Below are positions 1-7,468 of a stretch of DNA of 14,953 nucleotides, piece by piece. The translations under genes were made by a program, and so were the position numbers. Position 1 is the stretch's first letter. Each line of letters opens with the position of its first letter. The DNA is from CAYNST01 sp964399955 (lineage in GTDB: Bacteria > Pseudomonadota > Gammaproteobacteria > Pseudomonadales > Cellvibrionaceae), in assembly GCA_964399955.1 (NCBI GenBank), contig CAYNST010000085.1, forward strand, positions 1 to 14,953, in the 5' to 3' direction. A model generated the notes under the pieces. That model did no database searches, was not told the DNA's origin, and was given only the letters and a program-made list of their open reading frames with translations.

Positions 1-98
1 GAACCAGAACCGGAGGAGAATTTTTTGCGTATGTCGCGGAAAATTTCGTCAAGACCCGGCGGTCCCGAAGAAATTGGCCGAACGTTATTATTGCTCAT
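1..98 (-). CDS. N-terminal fragment of a protein, possibly HflK-like
   Basis: The start codon and the first 32 codons of a minus-strand gene run off the left edge. ATG at 98 is preceded by an AAGGA Shine-Dalgarno sequence with a gap of about 8 bases. The fragment begins MSNNN, then has GPPGLDEIFRDIRKKF and ends in a Ser/Gly run. A 'GPP(x)LDE' segment with basic residues followed by a Gly-rich linker resembles the cytoplasmic N-terminus of HflK, which with HflC modulates the FtsH membrane protease. The resemblance is to a short, low-complexity region only, and no SPFH domain or membrane segment is in view. The gene itself is well supported by its start, its ribosome binding site and its open frame. 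The HflK label is a guess. Confidence 0.5.
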   Translation of the reverse strand, partial: MSNNNVRPISSGPPGLDEIFRDIRKKFSSGSG

Positions 99-219
99 GT
101 GTACTTTCCTTCTTAATCAGGCAGAATGCAAAACTACGGGTTTGCAGAGGATGGGGCATGTGGCAGGTTCAAAATATTTGGAGATTCAAGATAACAGACG
201 GGGCGGCAAGCTGCCACGC

Positions 220-942
220 TCATAGCGGGCGGCCGTTGGTTAATATCTCGTCAACGCCCGCCTGCAATGCACTCAAAGTGTCTGCTTCCGTTTCCGGCAG
301 GTAGGCCAATACCTTGGCACCGCGACTGCGGTAGCGGGCCAGTATGGCGGGCTGCATCAGATTGAGCCTGGCAAAGCGCGGCGGCAGCGCGTAGGTGACG
401 TTGTTTTTGAGTGCCGCTGCGGCAGGCAGTGCCAGCAGGCAGGCAAAGGCTGCGCGACGGCATTGCGGCAATTGCGCCATGCAGCGCGCTTGCGGTTGCT
501 GCTGCAGCAAATACTGCTGATGTTGCGGGTTCCAGAACAAAAAACGTACATTGAATTTGAAAAACTCCGCGTGTTCTGCCTGCTGCCACCAGCTTTGCAG
601 GGCCTGCAACGTACGCAGGGCAGACTGCGGTTTGATATCGAATATCCACTGCTGGCCGCTGAACTCCGTCAGAAACTCATCCAGAAACAGCAGCCGCTCG
701 CCGCCTTGCAGACGTATCTTCTCCAAGGTGGCCCGGGGGGACTGTTCGATGGTGAGGGATTGACCACCCAGGCGGGCAAGGTCGGGGTCGTGCGCCAACA
801 CAATATGGCCGTCGGCGGTGGTGCGAAGGTCCGTCTCCAGATGCTCAAACCCCAGGGCCCGTGCGGCGCGAAAGGACTCTGCCGTGTTTTCTGTGGCGTG
901 CTGACAGTAGCCTCTGTGGCTGATCCAGATGGGCGGGTGCAT
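220..942 (-). CDS. cytoplasmic glycerophosphodiester phosphodiesterase (GDPD/UgpQ-like)
   Basis: This 240-residue protein is predicted to hydrolyse glycerophosphodiesters, the deacylated phospholipid headgroups, to glycerol-3-phosphate and an alcohol. The GDPD TIM-barrel signature is clear: HRG at residues 9-11, ENT at 18-20, ETD at 36-38, an HDP at 51-53 and FDIKP at 101-105. By family knowledge His9 and His51 are catalytic and Glu36, Asp38 and Asp102 bind the divalent metal. The C-terminus (GVDEILTNGRP) is the usual end of the barrel. There is no signal peptide, so it is probably cytosolic. The length is close to that of E. coli UgpQ. ATG at 942 follows GAGGGG with a 6-base gap. No ugp or glp transporter lies beside it; the next gene downstream on the same strand is the partial gene at 1-98. 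Confidence 0.9.
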   Translation of the reverse strand: MHPPIWISHRGYCQHATENTAESFRAARALGFEHLETDLRTTADGHIVLAHDPDLARLGGQSLTIEQSPRATLEKIRLQGGERLLFLDEFLTEFSGQQWIFDIKPQSALRTLQALQSWWQQAEHAEFFKFNVRFLFWNPQHQQYLLQQQPQARCMAQLPQCRRAAFACLLALPAAAALKNNVTYALPPRFARLNLMQPAILARYRSRGAKVLAYLPETEADTLSALQAGVDEILTNGRPL

Positions 943-1107
943 AACATCCCCTCAGGTTATATCACTGGTCTAGGCGCTTTACTGGCCCAGACTGCTGCCC
1001 CCAAATGGCCGGCAGTCCGTTAATATACCACCCGCTTGTTGGTGCTGATGCGCTGCCAGTTTGGCGGCAAGTCCCGCGGGGCCGAATCTATGTTTGTCGA
1101 GGTGTCA

Positions 1108-1779
1108 ATGCAGAAGTCGTCCATTCACCGTCGCTTGAGTTTTGTACTGCAGGCGATATTGGCCGCCGAGATGCTGGTGGCGCTGATCACCCAGCAGTGG
1201 TTAACCGCGTTTACGGCAGCGGGCATCATTTTGGTTACCCTGGTGCCGCTGCTGCTTTCCCGCAGGCTGCAGATGCACATTCCGCCGCAGTTTACCCTGC
1301 TGGCCATTGCCTTTGTGTTTGCCTCGCTATTTTTGGGCGAGGTGCGGGATTATTACACCCGCTACTGGTGGTGGGACACCATGCTGCACACCCTGTCCGG
1401 CATGCTGTTGGGCATTGTCGGCTTTTTGCTGGTGCACATACTCAACGAGAGCGACAACGTGGGCCTGCATATGAAGCCGGGTTTTGTGGCGTTTTTTGCC
1501 TTTATGTTTGCGGTGGGCACCGGCGCATTGTGGGAGATATTTGAATTCTCCATGGACAACCTGTTTGGCATGAACATGCAAAAACCGATGTTGAGCGACC
1601 CCTCCGGCTTGACCGACACCATGTTTGACCTGATTGCCGATGCGGTGGGGGCCTTGATCATGTGTGTGTTTGGTTATCACCAACTGAAGAAGCCAGGCCG
1701 CATATCCTTTTTGACCGAGTGGATTGGCGCGTTTGTAGATAAAAACCCGCAACTGTTTGGCAGGACCGAGCAGGACTGA
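1108..1779 (+). CDS. YjdF/DUF2238 family integral membrane protein
   Basis: A 223-residue hydrophobic protein with about six membrane segments. The conserved family blocks are present: an acidic/aromatic stretch ending WWWDTMLHTLSG, then ALWEIFEFSMD after a Phe-rich helix, then DTMFDLIADAVGA. The conserved His, Trp-Glu and Asp residues lie in or next to membrane helices. The function of the family is not established. An upstream in-frame ATG at 1090 exists, but ATG at 1108 has GAGG 5 bases before it, so I chose 1108; starting at 1036 would add 24 unconserved residues. It is transcribed away from the GDPD gene, with about 165 bp between the two starts. The C-terminal tail (from about FLTEWIGAF) is soluble. 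Confidence 0.85.
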   Translation: MQKSSIHRRLSFVLQAILAAEMLVALITQQWLTAFTAAGIILVTLVPLLLSRRLQMHIPPQFTLLAIAFVFASLFLGEVRDYYTRYWWWDTMLHTLSGMLLGIVGFLLVHILNESDNVGLHMKPGFVAFFAFMFAVGTGALWEIFEFSMDNLFGMNMQKPMLSDPSGLTDTMFDLIADAVGALIMCVFGYHQLKKPGRISFLTEWIGAFVDKNPQLFGRTEQD

Positions 1780-1908
1780 CCGCCCCAAACCGTGGCGCAT
1801 CGGTTGAACTGCCAGCTCCCAGCGCCGCCTACCCGGTTGCCGGCACATACATCAAGCGGCCAGCGGCCGGGCACATCCGCCTATCGCCCACGTCGCTCCC
1901 CTTCTGTT

Positions 1909-1924
1909 GGCAGCACAAGCTGCC
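1909..1924. other. hairpin in the gap between the YjdF-like and ExoP-C-like genes
   Basis: The 279-bp gap 1780-2058 holds no gene I can support. Its one clear element is a perfect 6-bp stem, GGCAGC (1909-1914) and GCTGCC (1919-1924), with a 4-base loop and two flanking G-T wobble pairs. No T run follows, so it is not a classical rho-independent terminator. It lies about 130 bp after the YjdF-like stop codon and 135 bp before the next start. The long open frame through this gap belongs to no recognisable protein. Confidence 0.35.
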
Positions 1925-2058
1925 GGCCACCAAACTCCCGCATGGCTCAGGTTGAATTTTTCCTCACATCAACCAAACTGAATGGAGTGCAAACGGTAAC
2001 GGGCAGCCTGGGTGTTGCCGGCTGTTGGTCATCGGGTCCGATTTTGGAGAGCCATTCT

Positions 2059-2724
2059 ATGCGACTATTCCCGCGCCTGTTCGTCAAACCCGTCAGTACC
2101 GGCATAAGTATGCTGGCAGCGGCGGTACTGGGCCACGCCACCTTCGCCGCAGTCGCAGAGGAACAGCCGGCTTTGAACCCGCTGTTTTTTTATTATTTTG
2201 GTGGTGAAACCTTAGGCGACCGCAGCTTCACACTGGGCGATCCCAGCGACTGGAGCACCCCGCTGGCCAATATGAGTGGCGTGTCTGCTGGCCATAAACT
2301 GGAGGTGCGGCCCACCAGTTTTATGGCCAGTGGCGACGCCATTCACGGCATCTGGTCCAAAAAGGAGGTCAAGGGCGAGCTGGCGCTTGTTGGCCCCCCT
2401 ATTGATCTGTCTGCCGTTGGAGATCTGGCAGCGCTGACCTTCAACATCAGGATTGACCGCAAGCCCACCGCCGACGTCTGGCTTGCCATGGACTGCGGCT
2501 ACCCCTGCCGGGCAGAAGCCAATATCACTGAGCCCCTGCTGCAACAGCCCAATTCGCAATGGTTCAGCCTGCCGGTACCACTGGACTGTTTCACCAGCAA
2601 TGATTTTGACCTGACCCGGATCAAAGGCGTGTTTTTGCTTAGCACCGCAGGCGCCATGGAAGTGAGCATTGCCGATATACGCCTGGAGCGCCTGCCCGAG
2701 GGCGAAAAAGGCTGTGTTGATTGA
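2059..2724 (+). CDS. secreted protein consisting of an ExoP-type C-terminal (galactose-binding-like) domain
   Basis: The protein has 221 residues. Residues 1-34 look like a signal peptide: basic start, hydrophobic core and small residues ending in an AVA site before EEQ. The mature part, about residues 55-212, resembles the beta-sandwich domain found at the C-terminus of GH3-type exo-beta-glucanases/beta-glucosidases such as ExoP. The matching features are LGDPSDWSTPL, then VWLAMDCGYPC (residues 140-150), QWFSLPVPLDCF (167-178) and a final GAMEVSIADIRLERL. No catalytic glycosidase domain is present, so a carbohydrate-binding or envelope role is inferred. Cys146, Cys150, Cys177 and Cys219 could form disulfides in the periplasm. 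ATG at 2059 was chosen because TTGGAGAG stands 8 bases upstream and the signal peptide begins there; the frame is open for 89 codons further upstream, but that stretch looks non-coding. Confidence 0.75.
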   Translation: MRLFPRLFVKPVSTGISMLAAAVLGHATFAAVAEEQPALNPLFFYYFGGETLGDRSFTLGDPSDWSTPLANMSGVSAGHKLEVRPTSFMASGDAIHGIWSKKEVKGELALVGPPIDLSAVGDLAALTFNIRIDRKPTADVWLAMDCGYPCRAEANITEPLLQQPNSQWFSLPVPLDCFTSNDFDLTRIKGVFLLSTAGAMEVSIADIRLERLPEGEKGCVD

Positions 2725-2777
2725 TCGAAACCGGCCGGGGTGAAGTACATAACGGTTTTAGCAGCAGAGAACCCGCC

Positions 2778-2816
2778 ATGGTCACCGCCAATGCTACCCC
2801 GGTCACCGCCGTGTGA
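2778..2816 (+). other. 12-codon mini-ORF with two 10-bp direct repeats, overlapping the thpR start
   Basis: ATG at 2778 follows a purine-rich AGAGAA and opens a 12-codon frame (MVTANATPVTAV) whose TGA overlaps the GTG start of thpR as GTGA. Inside it GGTCACCGCC occurs twice, at 2780-2789 and 2801-2810, offset by 21 bp (two helical turns). This could be a short leader that couples translation to thpR, or a DNA-binding site. It could also be chance in GC-rich sequence. The repeats and the overlap are seen directly; the function is inference. Confidence 0.3.
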
Positions 2817-3349
2817 CCCTGCCGCACCCACCACCCGCTTCTGGGCAGCGGTTGTTTTTTGCCCTTTGGCCCGAGCCCACCCTGCGCCGGCAACTGATTG
2901 CCTTGCAGCGGCAGTGCGTGCAGTTTGGCAAGCCTGTGCCGCCCGCCAACCTGCATATGACCCTGGCGTTTTTGGGCGAGGTGCCGGATGAGGCAGCAGC
3001 CTGTTTAAGGGAGCGTGCCGCTGCGGTGCGTTTTGCCGCCTTTGAGTTGACGGTGGACACCCTGGGGTATTTCCGCAAGCCGCAGATACTTTGGGCCGGG
3101 CCGCGTCAGGTGCCTGCGGCCCTCACCCAGTTGCAGCAGCAAATAGTCAGCCTGGCCCAGCACTGCCTGCCGGATTGGCAGCCGGGCCGGTTTACACCTC
3201 ACCTGACGCTGGCGCGCAAATCCGCGCCAGTCGTCAGCACTCGCCTTGCCCCCCTGCGGCTGCACGCCCACTGCTTTTGCCTGGTACGCTCCAGCCCTAC
3301 CGAAGACGGCTCGTTATACGAGGTGCTGCAAAGCTACCCCGCCGGCTAA
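2813..3349 (+). CDS. thpR: RNA 2',3'-cyclic phosphodiesterase (2H/LigT family)
   Basis: A 178-residue enzyme of the 2H phosphoesterase family, expected to open 2',3'-cyclic phosphates on RNA to 2'-phosphomonoesters. It also has historical 2'-5' RNA ligase activity in vitro. Both signature motifs are visible: HMTLAF (His48-x-Thr50) and HLTLAR (His130-x-Thr132), with the typical opening RLFFALWP. The usual LGYF element (residues 84-87) and the RPxxSxL-like tail, here altered to VRSSPTEDGSLYEVL, are in their expected places. The length fits the family. The frame has no ATG upstream of the conserved start, so GTG at 2813 is used; it overlaps the stop of a mini-ORF. The gene converges on ligD, with 15 bp between the stop codons. 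Confidence 0.9.
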   Translation: MTLPHPPPASGQRLFFALWPEPTLRRQLIALQRQCVQFGKPVPPANLHMTLAFLGEVPDEAAACLRERAAAVRFAAFELTVDTLGYFRKPQILWAGPRQVPAALTQLQQQIVSLAQHCLPDWQPGRFTPHLTLARKSAPVVSTRLAPLRLHAHCFCLVRSSPTEDGSLYEVLQSYPAG

Positions 3350-3364
3350 CCCACTTTGCGCGCA

Positions 3365-5833
3365 CTAATCCTTGTTCAGCTTGGCGAGCAGTGCCTGCGG
3401 GATGGACTGCCGGCACTGGAAAAACCCGGCCCAGGGGTCTGTCGGCGGGGGCTGTAACAGCGGCACCCGGTAGGCTGTCAGGTTCATATCTGCTGCCAGC
3501 TGGGACCAGCGCAGCGGCACCGCCACGGTTGCCCCGTCCCGCGCACGTACGCCCCAGCTGGCAATGGCGGTGGCGCCGCGGCCGTTGCGCAGCCAGTCAA
3601 TGAAGATCTTCTGCTTGCGCTTGGCCAGGGTGGCAGTGGCCACATAGCGGTTGGGGTTTTGCCGCACCAGAGCCTGGGCCACCGCCTTGGAAAAAGCTTT
3701 GACCTGCGGCCAGCTGTGCACGGGTGCTATGGGCACCACCAGGTGAAACCCCTTGCCCCCGCTCCAGCGCAACCAGGATTGCAGCCCCAGGCCTGCCAGG
3801 TAGTCTCGCACCTCCAGAGCGGCCTTGGTCAATGTTGCAAAAGGCAGCGCTGGGTCCGGGTCCAGATCAAAGACAATGCGGTCGGGATTGTCAGGCTGGT
3901 CTGCCCGGGCACCCCAGGGGTGGATCTCCAGAGTGCCCATTTGTATCAGGCTCAGCAGCCCTTCGGCATCTTCAATGGTGATGGCCGCTGGCTCATCCGC
4001 CGTCAGAGTGCGCGGTTTGACCGCCGGCGGCAGGTTCTCGTAGTGTTTTTGATAAAAACATTGGCCACTGCGGCCTGCCGGGCAGCGCAACAGCATTAAA
4101 GGGCGGTTGACGATGTGCGGCAGAATCCAGGGTGCCATCATAGCCGTCCAGGCGGCCAGGGTGCCCTTGGTCAGGCCGGTCTCCGGGTAGAGCACCTTAC
4201 CGGGGTGGCTGATCCGGATGTTGGACAGGTCCGCTTGCGGCAGGGGGGCCGGCACCGGTTTGTCCTCCCTCAGGCCCAGATAAACCGCATGGCGCAGTAT
4301 GCCCTGGTCCGTCCAGTTGGCAAATTTCACCTCCACCAGCAGCTTAGGCTGCAGGTAGTGCAGCCGGTCGCCGGCATAGGTGGGCAGTTGCTCCCGCGTA
4401 AAGGGAGACACTTCCGCCGTCAAGGACTTACAACGGGATAACAGCTCGCGGCTGTCATCGGCGGTGAAGCCCGTGCCCACCCGGCCCACGTAGGTCAGGC
4501 CCGTGCTGTCCGGGCGGCCCAGCAGCAGGGAGGTCAGCGAGCGGCCCTCGCGGGTGACGTAGGCGCCCACCACAAACTCCTCCCGCCCGCTGCATTTCAC
4601 CTTCAGCCAGTCGCGGCTGCGGCCCTCGCGGTAGGGGGCGTCCACTTTTTTGCTGACCACCCCCTCGGTGGCTAGGCGGCAAGCCTGATTCAGCACTTCC
4701 GGCCCCTGGTCAATGATGTGGTCGCTGTAGCGCACGCGGTCCTGATCCGTGCGAATCAGCTTTTCAAGCTGTTGCTTGCGCTGCAGCAGCGGCACCTTGC
4801 GCAGGTCCACGCCCTCGGCCTGCAGCAGGTCAAAAGCCATGACATACAAACGCCGCTGTGAGCTGCGCAGTGCGGTTTGCAGTTTGTTGAATGCGCTGCG
4901 GCCCTGACTGTCAAACGCCACCAGCTCGCCGTCGATGATGCCGTCCTGCAGGGGGCCAAAAGCCGCCTGCAGCAGGGGGACCATATCCTCCAGCCGCTGA
5001 GTCCAGTCCTGGCCGCTGCGGGTAAACAGGCTGATCTGGCCCTGCTGCAGGCGCACCAGCAGGCGGTAGCCGTCCAGTTTAAGCTCGTGCAACCACTGTG
5101 CGCCCTGGGCGGGTTGGTCCACCAGGGTGGGTAACTGCGGGGACAGCGGCCAGGGCACCTGCCCCTTGCGCGCCCCGGGCAGGCTCAACAATTGCCTTTG
5201 CGTGGGTGCCGGGCCGGTCGCAGCTTTGACGGCGGGCTTGCGGCGCGTCTTGCCGGCCGGTGCAGCGGCGGTCTCGTCTGCGGCAATCTGCGCCAGGCTG
5301 CGCCGGGTGAGCACGCTGTCGGGGTAGCGGTCTACTACGGGCGGCTGGGCGGTGTCTGCGTGCTCATCGGTGCTTTTCATCAGCAGCCAGGGTTCGGGCT
5401 TTTCCCCCGGCATGCGCACCAGGGTGTAGGCGCCGCTCAGGCGTTGGCCGTGCAAGGTAAAGGACAGTCGCCCGTTTGTGAGCCCTGCATCCACATCGCC
5501 CTGCGGCTGCCAGTAGCCGGTTTCCCACAGTTGCACCGTACCGCCACCGTACTCCCCTTTGGGGATGACGCCTTCAAAGCTGCCGTAGCTGAGCGGGTGA
5601 TCCTCTGTGCGCACCGCCAGGCGTTTGTCTTTGGGCGACAGGCTGGGGCCTTTGGGCACGGACCAGGACAGGAGTACACCGTTATGCTCCAGGCGAAAGT
5701 CGTAGTGCAGCGCGCGGGCAGCGTGGCGCTGCACGATGAACCGCAAGTGATTGGGGTCTGAGGTGGCGGGTATGCCGTCGGGCTCCGGCGTTTTGGCAAA
5801 GTTGCGTTTTTTCCGGTAGGTGTCCAGGCCCAC
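3365..5833 (-). CDS. ligD: ATP-dependent DNA ligase D (phosphoesterase-ligase-polymerase)
   Basis: The 822-residue enzyme of bacterial non-homologous end joining has the order seen in Pseudomonas LigD. The phosphoesterase domain covers about 1-160; His37, His43, Asp45, Arg47, His79 and Tyr83 match its metal and active-site residues, and it trims 3' ribonucleotide and phosphate ends. A linker rich in Ala, Lys and Pro follows (185-215). The ligase domain is about 235-520, with the adenylated lysine in KLDGYR (Lys252), IDGELVAF (300-307) and EGVVSKK (390-396). The polymerase domain is about 540-810, with FDLDPD (Asp656 and Asp658), GGKGFHL (692-698) and IFIDWLRN (Asp746). All three domains look intact. 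It starts at GTG 5833, 2 bp after the ku stop codon, so it is very likely co-transcribed with ku. Confidence 0.97.
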   Translation of the reverse strand: MGLDTYRKKRNFAKTPEPDGIPATSDPNHLRFIVQRHAARALHYDFRLEHNGVLLSWSVPKGPSLSPKDKRLAVRTEDHPLSYGSFEGVIPKGEYGGGTVQLWETGYWQPQGDVDAGLTNGRLSFTLHGQRLSGAYTLVRMPGEKPEPWLLMKSTDEHADTAQPPVVDRYPDSVLTRRSLAQIAADETAAAPAGKTRRKPAVKAATGPAPTQRQLLSLPGARKGQVPWPLSPQLPTLVDQPAQGAQWLHELKLDGYRLLVRLQQGQISLFTRSGQDWTQRLEDMVPLLQAAFGPLQDGIIDGELVAFDSQGRSAFNKLQTALRSSQRRLYVMAFDLLQAEGVDLRKVPLLQRKQQLEKLIRTDQDRVRYSDHIIDQGPEVLNQACRLATEGVVSKKVDAPYREGRSRDWLKVKCSGREEFVVGAYVTREGRSLTSLLLGRPDSTGLTYVGRVGTGFTADDSRELLSRCKSLTAEVSPFTREQLPTYAGDRLHYLQPKLLVEVKFANWTDQGILRHAVYLGLREDKPVPAPLPQADLSNIRISHPGKVLYPETGLTKGTLAAWTAMMAPWILPHIVNRPLMLLRCPAGRSGQCFYQKHYENLPPAVKPRTLTADEPAAITIEDAEGLLSLIQMGTLEIHPWGARADQPDNPDRIVFDLDPDPALPFATLTKAALEVRDYLAGLGLQSWLRWSGGKGFHLVVPIAPVHSWPQVKAFSKAVAQALVRQNPNRYVATATLAKRKQKIFIDWLRNGRGATAIASWGVRARDGATVAVPLRWSQLAADMNLTAYRVPLLQPPPTDPWAGFFQCRQSIPQALLAKLNKD

Positions 5834-5835
5834 GG

Positions 5836-6657
5836 CTAGCGCCCTGACGATCCCGACTTTTTAGCCTTGGATTTTTTATCCCCGCCCTCGTTTTGCTTGA
5901 GGCTGCGCTTCAGCGCCTCCATCAGGTCGATGATCTCGGCGCCCTGCTCCGGCTCTTCGGTGTCCAGCGCAATGGTCTCGCCTTCGGCTTTTTGCTCTAT
6001 CAAGGCTTTGAGCTTGTCTCGGTAGGTGTTCTGGTAGTCGTCGGGGTTGAACTCGCGGGTGAGGGAGTTGATCAGGTCTGTGGCCAGTTTCAGCTGTTGT
6101 TTATTCACCGCGTCCTCCGGCAATTCCACCACATCCGGCAGGGCCAGCACCTCGTCCGGCCAGTGCACGGTGGACAGGCACAGCCCGCCCTGGGACACCC
6201 GCAGGGCGGCCAGGTGCTGCTTGTTGCGCATGACAAAACGGGCAATGCCCACCCGGCCGGTTTGCTGCATGGCTTCCACCAGCAGCCGGTAGGGTTTGCT
6301 GCCGCCCTCCCCCGGCCCCAGGTAATAAGCCTTCTCGTAGCGCAGGGGGTCTATTTCCTCCAGGGAGATGAAGTCTTCTATCTCAATGGCGCGGCCGGCT
6401 TCCGGTTGCAGTTGCTCCAGCTCCTGCTTGTCCATCAACACGTACTGATTGGGTGATATCTCAAAACCGCGAGCGGTGTCCTTGAAGTCGTACTCTTTGC
6501 CGGTGTCCGGGCACTGCAGCTTGCGCCGCAGGCGGCAGTGACCGTCCGGCGCCATCATGTGAAAGTGAATGTCTTTGTCGGTGGTGGCGGTGTACATGCG
6601 CACCGGTATATTCACCAGACCAAAGCTGATGGCCCCCTTCCACATAACCCGAGGCAT
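5836..6657 (-). CDS. ku: non-homologous end-joining protein Ku
   Basis: The 273-residue protein is a bacterial Ku homodimer subunit that rings broken double-stranded DNA ends and recruits LigD. It begins MPRVMWKGAISFGLVNIPV, the standard Ku opening. It continues with a beta-barrel core (about 1-190) containing YYLGPGEGGSKPYRLL and a helical part with FNPDDYQNTYRDKL (about 208-221). The tail from about 245 is Lys/Ser rich (KKSKAKKSG), like the basic extensions that in other Ku proteins touch DNA or LigD. ATG at 6657 is preceded by GGGAG with an 8-base gap. The same frame is open 44 codons further upstream, but those residues are unlike Ku. ligD follows after 2 bp, and the thioredoxin-like gene lies 144 bp upstream on the same strand. 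Confidence 0.97.
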   Translation of the reverse strand: MPRVMWKGAISFGLVNIPVRMYTATTDKDIHFHMMAPDGHCRLRRKLQCPDTGKEYDFKDTARGFEISPNQYVLMDKQELEQLQPEAGRAIEIEDFISLEEIDPLRYEKAYYLGPGEGGSKPYRLLVEAMQQTGRVGIARFVMRNKQHLAALRVSQGGLCLSTVHWPDEVLALPDVVELPEDAVNKQQLKLATDLINSLTREFNPDDYQNTYRDKLKALIEQKAEGETIALDTEEPEQGAEIIDLMEALKRSLKQNEGGDKKSKAKKSGSSGR

Positions 6658-6769
6658 GGCGTGAGCTCCCGTGACGGTTGAGAAAAGCGGCGCACTGGGG
6701 TTTGCCGCACAGATTTGTACGCGCAAAGGGGCCTGCAGGACGCGGGCGGGTGCGCTTGCAGGTGGGAGC

Positions 6770-6787
6770 GGCCCAAAGCGGCGGGCC
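6770..6787. other. weak hairpin between the thioredoxin-like gene and ku
   Basis: GGCCC (6770-6774) and GGGCC (6783-6787) form a 5-bp stem with an 8-base loop, just after the thioredoxin-like stop codon on the minus strand. There is no T run. It may mark a weak transcript boundary upstream of ku. No convincing -35/-10 pair for ku was found in this 144-bp gap. Confidence 0.2.
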
Positions 6788-6801
6788 AAGGCTGCGGGGA
6801 A

Positions 6802-7305
6802 TTATTCTTCAAACTCAAAAAAATCGCTGACCGCGCGAGGGTTGAGTTCTTCCACGATGTTGTTGAACCAAGTGTCCAGAAACTGCACGCCGGAGCGGCG
6901 GGCGGCGGCAAAGTCGCCAATGTCGTTGACGTAGAGCAGGCTGGACTGTGGGCTGACAATGGCAAAGGCCGGTATGCCGCCGCGTATGGGGTTGCCAAAG
7001 CGGCGGGCAAACTCCAGGTTGCGGTCAAACTGGCCCACATCCACGGTCATCACCACAAAGTATTCTTCCATGGTTTCCAGAAGCGGGCGTTCCAGCAGCG
7101 CCTGGCTGAAGCGGCGGCAGTCCGGGCACCAGTCTGCGCCAAATACCATAAGCACCAGTTTGTCCTGCTCTTCGGCTTGCTCTGCTGCGGTCTGCAGTGC
7201 GGCGTCCGGGTCGGCTTTGGGGTTGTAATAGATCCAGCGGTCATTGGAGCAGGCTGCCAATGCCAGCAGCACAATCAGGATAAAGGAGAGTGGGAGCTGT
7301 TTCAT
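6802..7305 (-). CDS. thioredoxin-fold lipoprotein with a CPDC motif
   Basis: A 167-residue lipoprotein. The signal peptide ends in a lipobox (LALAAC) with the lipidated Cys at 19. Ser at +2 predicts transport to the outer membrane, facing the periplasm. The mature part has a thioredoxin-like fold of the DUF255/thioredoxin_7 type: LVLMVFGADWCPDCRRF with the redox pair Cys60 and Cys63, and later a probable cis-proline loop (GGIPAF) before the last strands. It probably acts as a periplasmic thiol-disulfide reductant or oxidant; the partner is unknown. No DsbD-like electron donor is adjacent. The start at 7305 was chosen because MKQ followed by a hydrophobic core makes a proper signal peptide; the upstream 28 codons do not. 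The Shine-Dalgarno sequence is weak. The C-terminus is acidic (FFEFEE). Confidence 0.82.
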   Translation of the reverse strand: MKQLPLSFILIVLLALAACSNDRWIYYNPKADPDAALQTAAEQAEEQDKLVLMVFGADWCPDCRRFSQALLERPLLETMEEYFVVMTVDVGQFDRNLEFARRFGNPIRGGIPAFAIVSPQSSLLYVNDIGDFAAARRSGVQFLDTWFNNIVEELNPRAVSDFFEFEE

Positions 7306-7379
7306 CTGAAGATACCCTGCCTGGTGAACACCGCTTTGAACTGTGCCTGAATTCCGCTGACTTGTCATCCAACACCGCA

Positions 7380-7394
7380 GTGCTTGCACAGCAC
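7380..7394. other. small perfect hairpin upstream of the thioredoxin-like gene
   Basis: GTGCT (7380-7384) and AGCAC (7390-7394) enclose a 5-base loop in the 163-bp gap after the Gfa-like stop codon. No T run follows on either strand. Low weight. Confidence 0.2.
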
Positions 7395-7468
7395 CAGGAC
7401 CCCGCCCGAGCCGCCTGGGTTTGCCTCAGCCATCGGCCCCGCAAACCTCCAACAGTGGCTTAGGCTTG

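Noticed and set aside
956..964. Extended -10-like TGATATAAC upstream of the GDPD gene on the minus strand
   Set aside because: There is no -35 box at a usable distance, and the predicted start would fall at the ribosome binding site, leaving only about 7 bases of leader.
1792..2058. 89-codon upstream extension of the ExoP-C-like gene
   Set aside because: It would place a Pro/Ser/Arg-rich stretch before a clear signal peptide, and the ATG at 2059 has its own ribosome binding site.
5893..6456. Plus-strand frame of 187 codons opposite ku
   Set aside because: A Leu/Gln/His-rich antisense shadow; ku on the other strand is unambiguous.
6658..6789. 44-codon upstream extension of ku
   Set aside because: The residues have no Ku similarity; the ATG at 6657 begins the conserved MPRVMWKGAISFG and has a GGGAG ribosome binding site.
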